Source: Phanerodontia chrysosporium (lineage: Eukaryota > Basidiomycota > Agaricomycetes > Polyporales > Phanerochaetaceae). From it: a stretch of 64,000 bases of DNA. Below, piece after piece: positions 46,029-58,900 of this stretch. The notes below the pieces were generated by a model that made no database searches, was not told the origin of the DNA, and saw only the letters and a program-made list of their open reading frames with translations. Numbering within the stretch: position 1 is the first letter of the stretch; each line of letters begins with the position of its first letter. The DNA is taken from NCBI GenBank assembly GCA_001910725.1, contig MJGA01000003.1, positions 1,860,001 to 1,924,000 on the forward strand, written 5' to 3'. Both the position numbers and the translations under genes were made by a program.

Positions 46029-49000
46029 TTAAGGTATCGAGACATCTATCACGGTGACGGAAGAACTCTCGCTAGCGAGGGCATGTTGTTCATGTCGCCG
46101 TCGGACTTTCCATGAGGTTGTATCATCATTGAATACTTCACCAACCTCTGTCTCGACCGACCAGGACGAGAGCGCGTAGCATCCAGGCCGGTCTACTATC
46201 ATATTGGCGCGGATTGAACAGGCCTCTGATGCGGCTAGTTGACCGCGATAAGTCATACGACCGTTGTACCGCGGTGGTAAGCAATGTCTGCATGAAACAC
46301 GGTAAGAGTAAGGCCTTAGGGCATATAGACTGTACTGACGAGTGCGAGCCGTGAGGCTGCGGAGAGAGCTTGAACGTATATCTCAGTGGGTTGGTGAGTG
46401 AAAGATTCCGCAGAGTGAACGTGACGGGCAATTGGCATGGTCTATCGTGGGATGAATATATGAATGCATGAAATATAAAGATCGGTGGACATACCCCGAA
46501 GAGAAATCGTGTTGAATCTGCCGGCCATCATGACTAACAACGAGCATCGGGTCTACCTCGGAGTTCCACTCTGAGTTCCGTATCGCCTCCAGCATCTCGA
46601 CACGCTCGCGTTGCGTTTCAGCATACATGCTTCGCTTGACCTTCGCGTTCTCCGCTTCCTCGATGATTTCTCTCAGAGGGGCGTGGGTCGCTCCCAGCCT
46701 TAGTACCGGATACCAGACAGTGTCCCGAACGGCCCTGTGTGGGTATTTCCCAGAAGACCAGGAAGTCGATGAAAGCAGGATTGTAGATTGGGAAAATATG
46801 CGGTTGGAGCTGTGACGGTATGTTTGGATGGGATGCTGCGACTGCGGCCGTTGTCATAGCTCTTCGACAGTTCTCCACGAGATGTCGTGTCGCGGGGAGG
46901 CTGATGGGGTGCACTCGTTCGCTCTGGAGCGAAATGAGATCAGCTTCGAGGAAGCAATACAATGTGATGACTGACATCGGCGAGATGCTTGCAGTGCAGT
47001 GCGATCGCTGGCGGTACATCTTGTGCCGGTACATCCCCCTGAACAATACGCCGTAATTGCGATGCAACGTATGCATAAACCGCGCTCGCGTTTGACTCCC
47101 CGTTCCTTTCGACTGTCATCAAGATTCGCGTGCTTTGCTGGGAGGGTAGCACCGCGCTGCAAGATACAACAGGTCAACGACCGCGGTCGTGACAAATGGG
47201 ACGACGCGTACCTTGTGCTGTTTGACAGTGACGAACAGTCCCACATATGACTGATGCTGGTCACCTGGGCCAGTCGAACGAGATTTGGAGCTACATTGGT
47301 GATTTGCAACTCGATGGAGTGTGCAACCTCGGGTGACGGCCCAGCCCTCACGAAAGTTTCGACATGGAGCATGTGCTGGACCTCATAGTGCCGCGTAAGT
47401 CGTGCCGCGTGGAAGACATCGTCACCAGCCTGTGAACGGAGTATGAGCATCGGAAAAGTGAGGTCGACCCCATTCCTATACTCACTTCTCGGTATACTAC
47501 GAGAAGAGACAGATCGTTTTCGCCACTACGCGCGGCATACAATAGGAGTGGTAGTTTGAACTCTTGATCGGGCTTGAGGCCAGCTTCTGAATGAACCTGA
47601 GCTAGGTCGACGACGTACGGATCCGGAAGAGCTATTGAGTTTGCCGACTGCAATGTCTCAGCAGAGCCGTTCACCTCTGTCCAACTAGAGATCAATAAAA
47701 AGTGCGCGTAGGGAACGAGCGCCACAGCGTACCGGGTGGTGGAGTCACCGGTGTATCAATCCAGAATTGAGAAGCCGGATCTGACACTAGCCACATCTCA
47801 TCTATCGACCGTCTGCCTGAGTTGTGTAGACGGATGTCAACGCGTCGACGCTCGCCCTGATAGAGGTTGAGGTGCCTGTCGTCGATGAATGCAGTCTGCA
47901 ATCGGTACCCCGAGTCCTCGACTTCGACCTTAATGAGAATGTCCGGGGCGTACACCTTGTTTTGTCTTTGATGTGGCGTATCATGAAGTCGTCGGCCGCG
48001 CACAGCCAGAGACTCAGTAACCGGTAGTAGCGACAGAAAGTCGAATTTAACATGCGTCACCAGCAACGTTGCTGGTTTCGAGCACTTGACAGCAATTGGG
48101 ATCTACGCGGCTTGGAGGGTGAATGAGGCGTCGCGCAACTGCGTGAAGACTCACTGTTCGGCTTTCTCTTGCTCCTAGGAGTAAGTCATCTATGACTTCG
48201 ACCTCGACGAATTCAGAAACATTCGACTCTTGTTCTTTTGCATCTTGGACTACAACAGTGAGACCGGACAGTGTTACCTCGACATTCAGCGGGTTTCGCA
48301 GAACCACGTCTATCCAGAAGGGGTCTAGGACAGTGATTAACACCGGCCATTCAGGTACCAAGGCTCGTGGCTCACCATTGACAGCAGCGTTCCCGCCGGG
48401 CAGTAACCGCTCCTTGCCACGGGGTCTCCAAAACGTCGACCATTGTTCTTCGAGCTGCTGCCATCGCTGAGGATCACCATGAACGGCATTTCCGGGAAGT
48501 CTGACGCGTGTCTCTTTCGGTTGGCAGAGTTTGATGGGCAGCTCAAGTGACATCGCGTTGAACCGCTCTTGCTCAGTACTCTTGAAGTGCTGTTAAGTCA
48601 CAGTAAGGACAGTAGGCTTAGACTTAGAGAGATAAAATACGCACCTTGAGAGCGACACGAAAGTCTTCTAGATACACACGGTCTGTAGAAGCGCCGCGAC
48701 CGGGCGCCGTGCTGTCGTCGTTGACTAGACCTAAGCCTTGTGGCGGAGCCGCAGAAGGACCTGGGTCTCGCAGGAGGCCGACGAAATATCTCACTGCACC
48801 TTCCGTATCCCCTGTTGTGTACAACAGACGGCCTACGTAGTGAACAATTAGTAAGGCTCGCTATCCGAGTCAAATATCGATCTACCGAGTTCATGCTCAA
48901 TGCCGGGAAGCACACCATCGAAGCCTTTCCACTGTGAAGGGCTGCGATCCTCGCTTTCCCAAAAGGACGGCGACAGATCCTTCTCTGGCGGCTGACAGTA

Positions 49001-51158
49001 CAGTCGATGTGCTTGACGGAAGAGATACAGGGCTAAAGGTTTCTGTCGGCGCATCAGCTTGCCCCCAAATCGCACTGCATGTAACTCACTATTCCAGCTT
49101 TCTCCAGTCGGTCTGCAGAGCAGAGATACCACAACGCTGATCGTCTGAGAGCCCCCTTCTTCGATGTCAGGAAGGCAGCGTGGGCGAGTAAGAGGGCGTT
49201 GGTGGTTCTTCTGCCTTGAACATATTCATCAGAACGTGAGCTCAAATATTCGGGTAACATGTGGAGAGAACGAGCGTCGCAAGACGAACGCGCGCCCACA
49301 TCGAACAACAGAAAAGGCGGAATATGGACGCACAGCACCAGCGGCTTGTACAAGCCATCGCTCTCCCTCCAGTGTTGGTCCCAAGAACTCGCGAGTGTCG
49401 ATGCCAATCTCCCAACGAACGGCATACGTAAGCGCCCGCAGCTGTGCCAGAGCAGGTTTCTCGGAGGCAATGGTCTGCAATGCTGATATGGCATTAGAAG
49501 CGTGCAAGGCGAGGGCTGGTGACGGTGCAACAAGGAGGGGAAGGATATCCTGATAATATTGATTAGACGGGGCCAGAGTCGATTTCAGATCCAAACCTAC
49601 CGATCCGCCTTTGCTCTCTTTCCTGAGCGACTCCCACACCGTGATAGCCAGTTTATAGTCGCCCAAGATTGTCGCGAACTCTGCAAGGCGTCGCTGCTGA
49701 GTTACCGCACCTTCCGACGCTCCAGTCACAGATGCCACGGAGGATAAGGATGTCACAGAGTTGCTAGGAGCATGAGAACCGAAGCGACCCGCGCCTGAAG
49801 AGATAGAGGGGTTGCTGCCGTGCGTAGGGGTCACTGGAGCAGACGCAGTGGCAGCACTCGACCCGAACAAGCGTCGCGTCGATGAGAAGAGACGTGAAGG
49901 AAGCCGTCTGGATGATGAGTACTGTAGACAGATGTCAGCACTTGCAACCACTCGCACAGGATTGTGAGACGTACGGTCTCGTTCCATTCGATGACGCACT
50001 TCTCCATCCATGGTATCAAGCTCATCACCAAGAACTCGCGAATGAACCTGCCCACGACCTGTATGTCACCTTGGGAGAGCAGCAGCGTGCCTGGGCCTCC
50101 CGCAGGTAGCTGTGGGACATCTGACGCCGTTGTAGACGGTTCTGGCGAGCGAGGAGGCTGTATGCTGGGCGTGGGCATCGGCGAGGCGGTAAGTCCACTG
50201 GGCACCTGCGCGGGAGGCATGGGTGACACCTCCATAGTGGATAGTGGAGGAAGGCGCGGTATCGGTAGCGGAACCTTGACAGGTTGTGGCAGCGGCACGG
50301 TGGGGAAGTTCACTTGCAGGAGGTGGGTATGGAGCCCGTACTGCTTCTTAACGGCATTGAAGAGGGATTCGGTGCTAGACATATGTTTAGCGTGACGACG
50401 CTAGAGTGTTGCATGGCACGTACATAGGTTCAGAGAGCGGCGAGTTGGATGGGTGGATAATGAGGAAGTACCGCAGGAACGTCTTGTCTACCCAGAGAGG
50501 GAAGTCGACCGGCCGTGCGAGCAGGTCTTGCAGGGCCTGCAATGGGTTCGCGGCGATGGTCGACACCGCATAGATCACTGTGGACAGGTGGCGTTATGAG
50601 CAGGGTGTGGATGTGCTGTGGTGAATTCGCATGCACACCTGCTACGGGATGATTCCATCCCTCGTACCTGTTTGGCACCTGCTCACCCTCGACACATCGC
50701 TTCACCTCGTCCCACCACGGCGTCCGCCAAGTGCTTTCGTCTCTTCCTTTCTTCTCTACCGCCTCGACCCACCACGCGCTGCGTGTGGCGACGCGCGAAC
50801 CGATCCAATCGAGCGTCCTGCCGGCACGCTGCTCTTCGTCTTCGTGCAGCGATGATTCAACGTCTGGGAGCTCAGAGAAGCGAACCGCAAAAGATGCGTG
50901 AGGAACGGAGTTTAAAGTTGTAGTTCGGGTGGTCACTGTATTGCAGACGGGAGGGACAGGTCCAGAAGATCGGTGTCAGCTGGTCACCTCCCGATGTATG
51001 GGGACATAGAGAAGCTTGCTTGCCTTGTGAAAGCGGAGAGAATGATTGCAGTATTTGGACAGAGGCGGTAGCGAGGCATCCACCAAAAGGTCCTGCACGT
51101 CTGGCGATTGGAGGATACATATATGGGGGCTCAGCGAGGACGGTAGCGTCGGTGCCAT
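46029..51158 (-). CDS. TRS85: TRAPPIII complex subunit TRS85/TRAPPC8
   Basis: The largest gene here, with roughly fifteen exons. The N-terminus (SPHICILQSPDVQDLLVDAS) starts at 51158. Later blocks include LNSVPHASFAVRFSELPDVE, NPLQALQDLLARPVDFPLWV, then GRFIREFLVMSLIPWMEKCV, which is diagnostic of Trs85. A Ser/Pro-rich insert comes next (about 49700-50300), then LAEFATILGDYKLAITVWES, a TPR-like helical region (YYQDILPLLVAP, LALHASNAISALQTI) and, near the C-terminus, beta-sandwich segments (FIDFLVFWEIPTQGRSGHCL, PVTFTLRNLSLTNPLRYTFK, PGCYALSSWSVETEVGEVF). Trs85 directs the Ypt1/Rab1 exchange factor TRAPPIII to autophagic and Golgi membranes. The C-terminal exons are less certain than the N-terminal half. 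Confidence 0.85.
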
Positions 51159-51546
51159 CGTGGGCTCGTCTCAGCGACTACGCCTGTCTAAACAATCGGC
51201 AGGAGGTCCAGCGCGATTCTTGCAGGCTACAGTCTGGTTGAAGGACCTCAAAGTGTAGCCTCAGATATATGACTGAAGTGTAAGTGAGCGTGGACGTGAT
51301 AGTGAGTAGGGCGTTCGGCGGCAACCAATGAGCGCAGCGTATGCGGCGCGGAGGACCAATCATCCCAGCGTGGCGATGACGCTTTGGGCACTTCTTCTAA
51401 AGCTGCACTTGTGCACATCGTGTATATAATTATCTGTTACAGTACAACATACTCTACAAACATGAAGAACTGGTATCAAGATGTGGTAAACCAACGATAG
51501 ATGCGTATACAAATGCCTAATAAACAAGCTGGACCACTTCTAATGA

Positions 51547-52410
51547 TTAGAAGAATCCACCACCAAAGCCATTGTCGAAGCCTCCGTCAAGCAAGTCGCC
51601 CAGCAAGAGACCACCGGCCAAGCCGCCGATTAGTGGCAGCGCGACACCACCACCGCCAAGTCCGCTGCGTCGCTGGTTACCGTAGGGGGAGTAGCCTCCG
51701 CCGAATGGGCTGCCGACGGGAGCAGCATACACTGGCTGGCCGTAACCGAATGGCGCAGCTTGGCGCTGAGGCGCGTAGTAGCCACTCTGCCGCAGGGGCG
51801 CAGACTGACGCTGCTGACGGCGCATCTCCTCCAGGTAACGGCGTCGTTGCTCTTGTAGCTGCTGCATACGCTAAATGTCTCGTTAGACAGAAGGTCCGGG
51901 TCTCTTGGGAAATGCAAACGTACCAGAGCTTCCTGACGTCTAGCTTCTTCCCGTTCCTCCTTCGTGCCTATCGCCTTGTCCTTCAGCTTGCCAAAGAATC
52001 CCCGGTGCTTCTGACTGTCAGCCCCGGGTGCACCCATTGGAGTTCCAGGTTGTGACGCAGAATTGCGTATCGAGCCGGGTCGTGGAGACGACGGCCCTGC
52101 GGCTGACGTGCCTGAGAACGAATGGCGTCTGGGAGAGTAAGGTGGGGGAGCGTCGTTGGGCGAGAGATGGGTCGGCTCTTGGCAAGCCGCTCTCTGATAT
52201 CGGGATGCTCGCGCAGGAACAGCTCGTCCTCGTAGGGGTGTGTCCAAATTGCGCGTGGAGGCTTCGCCCGGGTATCTACCTGCAGGGCGGGAGTGAGCAT
52301 AGATAAAGCGGATGCGAAAGCGGGCCAGTACGTACCCAAAACGGGTGATTGTGGGTTGGGTCAAACTCCATGACCCATCCTTCTGGCAACTCATTCGGAT
52401 CGTAAGACAT
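51547..52410 (-). CDS. WW-domain protein with glycine-rich hydrophobic C-terminus; apparent 1-nt frameshift
   Basis: Exons 52410-52336, 52279-51924 and 51870-51547 total 755 nt, one base short. The WW domain is clear: GWVMEFDPTHNHPFW, then VDTRAKPPRAIWTHP, with both Trp residues and the Pro. It would bind Pro-rich ligands, and a PPPYSP motif of the kind WW domains bind lies just downstream, so self-association is possible. A basic/Glu-rich helix follows (FFGKLKDKAIGTKEEREEAR). The tail is Gln/Arg-rich, then Gly/Tyr-rich, ending in LPLIGGLAGGLLLGDLLDGG. The frame changes near 52177-52179 (minus AAG|AGCC), where AKEPTHLSPNDAPPPYSP needs one more G. Similar WW-plus-PPPYSP proteins occur in basidiomycetes, but their role is unknown to me. 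Confidence 0.78.
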
Positions 52411-52821
52411 GGTGATGGTCAATAGTAGAGAGGTACTGAAAGCTGGGGGAGCGTGGTGGATCCGCTATATGTAGGGAGGCGCTGGAGCCGGCGGCCGTTT
52501 ACATACACCGCCGATCGGCGTCACGCGCAGTCGGCACAGCCCTAGCGCAGGGTTTGGCTTTGCATCCAGGAACACTGAGGCGGCGAGCACAGGCTCAGTA
52601 CTGGGCACGACTAATCAGCATCAGGTGACATCCTATTATACAATGCTCGAGTCGCGAGAGCTGGAAATTTGCCATTGGTACACAGACATCAAGAACCGTG
52701 GATGATGTGGAATATTAAGCACTGCGTTTCTCGTCAGATGTAAACAAGACCAACCGCGAAAGTACTCACGAGTGAATAATGCGAATCAAAAAATACATGT
52801 GCATCAAGGCTTGTGTTGTCG
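52411..52821. other. Intergenic, promoter of the WW gene
   Basis: AT-rich in its last 150 bases. No gene is seen beyond the uncertain 3' end of the next minus-strand gene. Confidence 0.35.
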
Positions 52822-53727
52822 TTAGGAATAGAAATCCAATGAACGAAGTGACCGGACGCAAATGGAAAAAAATACAGTCCATAGGCTGGGACGATATCTC
52901 TGTATGCACTGATGAGGTAAAGTAAGCATCGAATACGGTTTGGAAAGGCTGGACTTACCCAATGGGTGAAGTTGCGCGTATCTACCTCCACCCGTTAGCT
53001 TGCCGAAGGCGTGTATCAACAACGGGAGGTGACCGCTTGCCCCGTGGAGGCGACGGCGGTGCTGCCGTTTGGCTGGCGGCTTGTACTCCTCCTGCTCGAC
53101 GGTGTTCTCCCAAGTATTATCGCCAATCACCTCCGGCCATGTATCCACCGGGGTCTCGTCTGCGCCCCAGTCGTTACCGCAGAACGCTTCCCAGCCCTCT
53201 CCGGTAATAGGGTCTACCCATGGCTTGCCCCGTCCCCAGCCATTACCGCCTTTCCAGCCGGCATCGCTGACGTTCCCCCACTTGTGGTAGAAGTGGCCCC
53301 AGCCAGTCTCTACGACGGGGCCGTAGCCGCCATTGAGCTCCCAGCCCAAGCGGGCGACCTCGTCGTAGAGTCTGTCATAGAACTCGATGGTCGTGGGTGG
53401 TTCACGTCCATCGAGTGCGATGGCTACACAGTCCCGCCAGAAGGGTATCCAGTAGTGCAACCGGTCTACGGCGAACTCGCACTGCGGCTGGAGCTTCGTG
53501 AGGTTGCGTGGAGTCAGGGCAGTCGGATGGTCATCTTCTTCGGGCAGCGTGCTGTCCCCCCACGCCGTGATGTCGCCCTGGGGCTGAAAACCCTTGAGCT
53601 GGTCTGCCCACTCGATGGCAGGGTCCGGACCTGCATTAGACCAAGTCTGCTTGGCCCAGGTGGCTTGGGGGGCGGGAGTCTTGCGGGGTTTCTTGCGCTG
53701 GACGGTGATGAACCCCTGGGTATCCAT
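52822..53727 (-). CDS. Hypothetical protein with conserved-looking Trp-rich core
   Basis: The frame starts MDTQGFITVQRKKPRKTPAP. It contains AVDRLHYWIPFWRDCVAIAL, DGREPPTTIEFYDRLYDEVA and RLGWELNGGYGPVVETGWGH, followed by a long Gly/Trp-rich stretch ending near EEYKPPAKRQHRRRL. The lysine/arginine ends and aromatic core suggest a cytosolic or nuclear protein, but I recognise no family. The 3' end is uncertain: a GTAAGT near 52955 with a TCAG about 50 bases later would replace the last 40 codons. Upstream ATG codons in frame exist to 53796; I chose 53727 for the start. It diverges from the NGL2-like gene with only 85 bases between start codons. Confidence 0.55.
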   Translation of the reverse strand: MDTQGFITVQRKKPRKTPAPQATWAKQTWSNAGPDPAIEWADQLKGFQPQGDITAWGDSTLPEEDDHPTALTPRNLTKLQPQCEFAVDRLHYWIPFWRDCVAIALDGREPPTTIEFYDRLYDEVARLGWELNGGYGPVVETGWGHFYHKWGNVSDAGWKGGNGWGRGKPWVDPITGEGWEAFCGNDWGADETPVDTWPEVIGDNTWENTVEQEEYKPPAKRQHRRRLHGASGHLPLLIHAFGKLTGGGRYAQLHPLGKSSLSKPYSMLTLPHQCIQRYRPSLWTVFFSICVRSLRSLDFYS

Positions 53728-53812
53728 AGAGAAGGGGTATCGATGGAGATGTGAGAGAGTCCCGGACGGACGAAGGCTGCTCAGTTCCCCGCGCATCGAC
53801 TATAACTGAAAG

Positions 53813-55757
53813 ATGAGCGCCACGTGCTATAGCATACAGACGCCCATGGTCGCCGCCAAACTTCTGGGTCTGTATTGCTCGGCTGCACCGCGCCGCAACC
53901 GCGCTGCACTCTCCACGATTCCCGCCATACTTTCTTTCGCCTTTGCTCGCTGCTGCATCACGCGTACGCATGCGAGAGACGTATTGCGCCCCTATTCTTC
54001 TAGCAGAATGTCCACAAACAGATATGTACTCACGCCAGAACAACTCGCTATCGCAGAAGAACGGAGACTAAAGAAGCTTGAACGGGAGAAGGAGCAGGCT
54101 ACGAAAGCAAAGCAACAGGACCCAAGAGGCCGAATACTCAGCCGTCAATGGATCCAGCTCAAAGAGCCCGTAGACGGCAGGCAGACTGTTAAAGTAATGA
54201 CATGGAATGTAAGCGTACTTCTGCATTTGTACTAAGCCTCTCTGTGACACTTGTCCCCAGATGCTTGCGCAATGTCTGGTTCGTAAGTGCCCGTGAATCG
54301 ACGATGACTGTGGCCGCTCTAAGAATGCTCCTTAGGACGAGAGCTTTTCCCAACAAGTGACTGCTTGAAAGCGTCGCAGCGTGAGCACATGCTCTACACC
54401 GAGATCCTCTCCCATCGTGCCGACATCTGCTGTTTACAGGTCAGTCCCCGCAATCGTGCAAGGGCGATCACACTGAGAGAATGTTTAGGAAGTCGACCGT
54501 ACGGAGAAGCTTTTCCCCGTTCTAGGAGAGGCAGGCTACTCTTTCATTTACAAGGCGGGCCCACGCAAGAAGCATGGTTGCGTCATTGCATTTAAAAAGG
54601 ACGTCTTCGAGCTCGTCGACGATCGTCAGGTGTTTTACGACGAGCAGGACGTCCGTAGCGATGGGAATGACAGATATCGTAGAGGCAGCAGCTTCTACAC
54701 CAAGAACATCGCAAATCTTGTCGCATTGAGGAAACAGAACACTGATTCAGGCTTTTTCATTGGAACAACGCACCTGTTCTGGCACCCACGGTGGGAGACT
54801 TCATCCTCCATCATGCTGTGCAAACTGACCGAGCCCTGCAAGCTACACGTATGAACGTGCACGGTGCGTGATATCTGTCCTGTCGTCACTGCGACCCTAA
54901 CACCCTTTCATAGACAAACTGGCATATTGTTCCGCGAAATCTCCCGTTTCCGAGAAGACCTCGGGAAACAAGGTTGGCCTTGTATCGTCGCAGGTGGTAA
55001 GTGCCTCACCAGCTTGTCATCAATATGCTCATGACCCGAGACTCTTCCAGACTTCAACTTTACGCCCACCGACGCCGCATACAGCCTGCTCGTCGGGGAC
55101 CCGCTGCTCCCGGAGCAGAGCGCCACGCTCGAGTTCTCACGCGTCGTGCACCGCAGCATCGACCCGTCCGTGCCCGCCACCGCACCTAAGGCCGACGACC
55201 AAGACGACGAGGACGCCGACCCGGACCGGGTGATCACCAACGCGCGGGCGGCAACGAGCGACGACGGCCTGCTCAGCGACGCCGAGCTCTGTGCGCTCTT
55301 TGCGCGCGAGGTGCGGCCTGTCAGTGCGTACGACGCGGGCCTGTGCGCCGCAGATCCCGCGGTGCGCGACAGGCTCGCGTTCGGCAGCAGGGATAAGCTA
55401 CCGGACGGCAGGCGCGGCGCGCACGAGCCCGTGTGGACGAGCTACACACACGTAAGTGCGCCCCGAGCTGAGACCGCGACGATCCGTGCTGACAGCGTTG
55501 CTCCCGCAGTATTGGAAGACCGTCCTAGGCATGTGCCGAGCGTGCTCCATTGCGCGTCGCAATTGATACTGACGCGTATCTTCGCAGACTATATTTTTGT
55601 GCTCGATCCGCCAGATAGGCAGGTGAGCGTCGTTGGACTCGCAGAGCCGTTCCCGGAGGAGAAGCTCGTCCCTGGTCTGCCCCGCAAAGGCGTATGCGGC
55701 AGCGACCACATTTCGCTCAGCGCAGAGCTTGCGTGGGATGTTCCCGCATCTTCGTAG
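53813..55757 (+). CDS. NGL2: NGL2-like RNA exonuclease of the EEP (endonuclease/exonuclease/phosphatase) family
   Basis: Joined exons show the EEP-fold blocks in order: QTVKVMTWNMLAQCLVRREL, LSHRADICCLQEVDRTEKLF, HGCVIAFKKD, FFIGTTHLFWHPR, IVAGDFNFTPTDAAYSLLVG and KGVCGSDHISLSAEL. These contain the expected N, E, D-N and D-H catalytic residues of the Ccr4-like group. In yeast Ngl2 trims the 3' end of 5.8S rRNA. The first 65 residues are Arg/Ser/Ala-rich with few acids, ending RPYSSSRM before MSTNRYVLTPEQ, so a mitochondrial form and a shorter form starting near 54008 are both plausible. An acidic insert (DDQDDEDADPD) lies before the last domain. One intron, 55529-55587, appears to start GC. 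Confidence 0.88.
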
Positions 55758-55980
55758 CGCAGCAGCGCCACTTTAGCACACTTCACGTTAGCGGGAGAAA
55801 TTGTTAATAGTGCGGCGACTAATGAGGTCTAGAGTACTTGTAATGCATTAGAACCCTAAAGAGAGCAGAGAAACCCTGTCCGTGAGTAATAAAGGAATGG
55901 AAAGAGTCAAATTGTCCGATCCGAAGGGCTCTGCAGGAGCAGGGCATGAAGATGTGCGCGCCAAGTACCCGCCCGACGCC

Positions 55981-58900
55981 TCACGACCGCACCTCCGAAC
56001 GATCCGAGCCCGCGAGGAGCGCGTTGAAAAGCGTGCTTGCGTCCTTCTCGTTTTTCGTCTGGATCATGTACACGACACCCGTGCGCACGCCCTTGTCCGT
56101 GAGGTTGACCGCGACGCCGCACTTGCCGACGCGCTCGACGCCGTCCTCGAGGATGATCGTGGAAACGAGCACCTTCTTCTTGCTGCTGTCCGCCTCGACG
56201 ACGAGCTGCTTGATGTTCGTCGGCGACTCGTGGTAGAGCATCAGCCGTGCCGAGCCGAGGCTCTTCCACTTCGCATGGTGCTCCTGCAGGAACACCTTGC
56301 ATTTCATCTGTGCCGTCACAGAGGATGTCGTGGGGCCCGTTGGTTGCGCCGTCTCCTCAACGGGAGACGAGGGCGGGCTGGGGTCGGCGAACGATGGCAC
56401 GGACTTAATGCTGAACTGAGCGGACGGAAGCGCGAGCTTGAGCGGTTGAGTCGATCCCAGACTCGACAAGGAACTTGATGACCCGCTGCGAGACAGGAAC
56501 GGCCGATTGGGCGGCGCAAGTTCGTCTGGCATACCGGGAATAGGTGGGTATGGCCCAGGAGTATTGATCTGTCTGCGCTCGAACTCGGATGCCAGCGAAT
56601 GCGACGAACTGGACTTGCGCAGCGATCCGGAAGAGCGGTCGGACGCGGGACGTGATCCCGGAGGGCCGTACGGGATGTCGCCCTCGGTGCAGAGCCCGGT
56701 GGGTACTGAGAGCCTAGGTGGCCTTGAGGAGGCGGCACACTCGGAGCACGCTGACTGGTGCCCCGCGGAGGAGGAATTATGTGTCCAGGCATGGGTTGCG
56801 GCGCGAGCATCCCTGGACCCATCCCATTCGGCGGCATCATCTGCCCGGGACTGGGCGGCATATACTGGCCCGGACCGGGCGGTGGCATCCTCTGCCCAGG
56901 ACCAGGGGATCGAGGGGGCATGTACTGTCCAGGACCAGGAGGCATCATCTGATTGGGACCAGGGGGTATGATCTGACCGGGCCGACAGGTGGCCCAGACT
57001 GGCCAACGGAAGAAGACCGCGGTGGGTAAGGCCCTCCGCCAGGATGTGGTGGCTGTGGCTGCCCTGACGGACCGTGTGATCCACCTGGTCCACTCGGTCC
57101 TTGTATGTTGATACGCGCCATCTCCTCTACAGGCGGAGACTGTACACGGTCCCCCAAGTGACGCTGAGGAGATGTGTCGTTTGAAGGTGAAAATGACCGT
57201 GGCGGAGGACCATTAGCAAAATGCTGATTGCTCTGGAACATGTTGTTTTGGTCGGGAAGTTTTGGGACCGGGGGAGGAGGCTGCTGATTTTTCATCGGCA
57301 CAACTTCGAACTTGCGTGTTAGCCATTACTAAAATTATAAAATCAAGGGCTGGACTCACGAGTCGATGCCCGCTCGATGCATTCTTTAAACTCGTGCAGC
57401 AGCCGGTCCCGGTCTTGACGCGACTTCGTGTGCATGATGACCGTTTCTTTCCGTAGGATCGTAACAGCAATTGCAGTAGCTAAAACGCAATCAGATGCTC
57501 ATGTCCAGCACCTGAAATGCTCCTCGCTTACCGGAACCTTCAACCTCCTCCACACGCAGGTGCTTGCCAGCCAGCGGCGGATACAGCAGCCACAATTCTG
57601 GACCGTCGGGACCGCGCTCAGCTATCTCATGTGGCAACATGCGCTCACACATTAATAGCAGATCTGTCAGCAAGTAGACATGGCCCCGGCTTTGTGAGAC
57701 CTCAACACCAGTGGAACGTGGGGTGAGTTGCATGAAGACATCGACGGATGCAAATATTTCGCGTGTGTAGTGGAGGTTAGGGGGAGAGATTTGGAGCTTG
57801 ACTTGCTATAGCATCGATACCATATTAGAGCAATACATAGGTATGATCGTAACTTCTGATTCGAACCTTAGGTTGCATGGTGAAGATATCCAATGTACGT
57901 TCTGTTGATAGTCGCCGTTCTAGATCGTTCACAGGAAGAGGCGCAGATGAGCCGGCAAGGAAGTCCACGTCGACAGAGGAAGCAGTCGTATCTTGGGAGG
58001 CAATGCTCCTGGAGCAGGTGAGAAAACGCCAAGCAATTGTCTGACTTAACTCACATGCTGCGGCTGTCTGTTCCTTGCGTAGACTCGCTCGTGCGGTTCG
58101 ACTGGATGTTCAATGGCTGCGTGCTGTCCCTGGCTCGGAGATCAATAATCACCTCGTCTTCAGTGGAAGGCAGCGCGGGCGCAGGCGCGGGTGGCGGAGG
58201 CACAGTCTCGCCCCAGACCTTGATGACACTTCTCTGATCGATGACCAAGAGCAGTCGGTCCAGCTTCTCAAGGGCTCCGGTCAGCAGACGATGATCACTG
58301 CGACCCGGGGTGGTGCTCTTCAGTAACCGGCTATACAGTTTCCTGTAGTAGCGCAATCTGCCCTTAGGGAGAAGGAACAAGTCATCCAGAGTCCACAGTG
58401 GTGGCTCCGCTGGGTGTTCTGGCGACGAGGGTGGAATTGGCGGTGGGTTGGATGAGGAGAACATGGCCAGAGTGGTTGGTAGTCTTTCGTTCCCTTGTAC
58501 GGGATCCCATTCGTCGAATCCACAGACATAGGTCTCAGCGTACTTGGTATACGGCGCCTCAAGGTCCTCAATCTAGCCGGGACGTCAGCACAACTAAGCA
58601 GTACCACGATGGACCGACATACCCATCTCATCAAGAGATCCCCAAGCGCCTTCGGTGATGAGGGATTTGTACCTATCTCCTTGAGTTTCTAGAGCGACGT
58701 GATACTGGTTTCAGTATATAGAAGATATTGCCAAAGGTTAGCTTACAGTCAACAAAGAGCGGTTGGCCTTGTAGATGCTCTCGATATTGCGGAACATCTT
58801 GTCAAGCTCTGGTGGCGGGAGGTTCTGTCTGGACCATGCGGACGCGACTTTCTACAAAATTGACGGCCCACGTCATTAGAGCATCCAACAGCAGCTGAGA

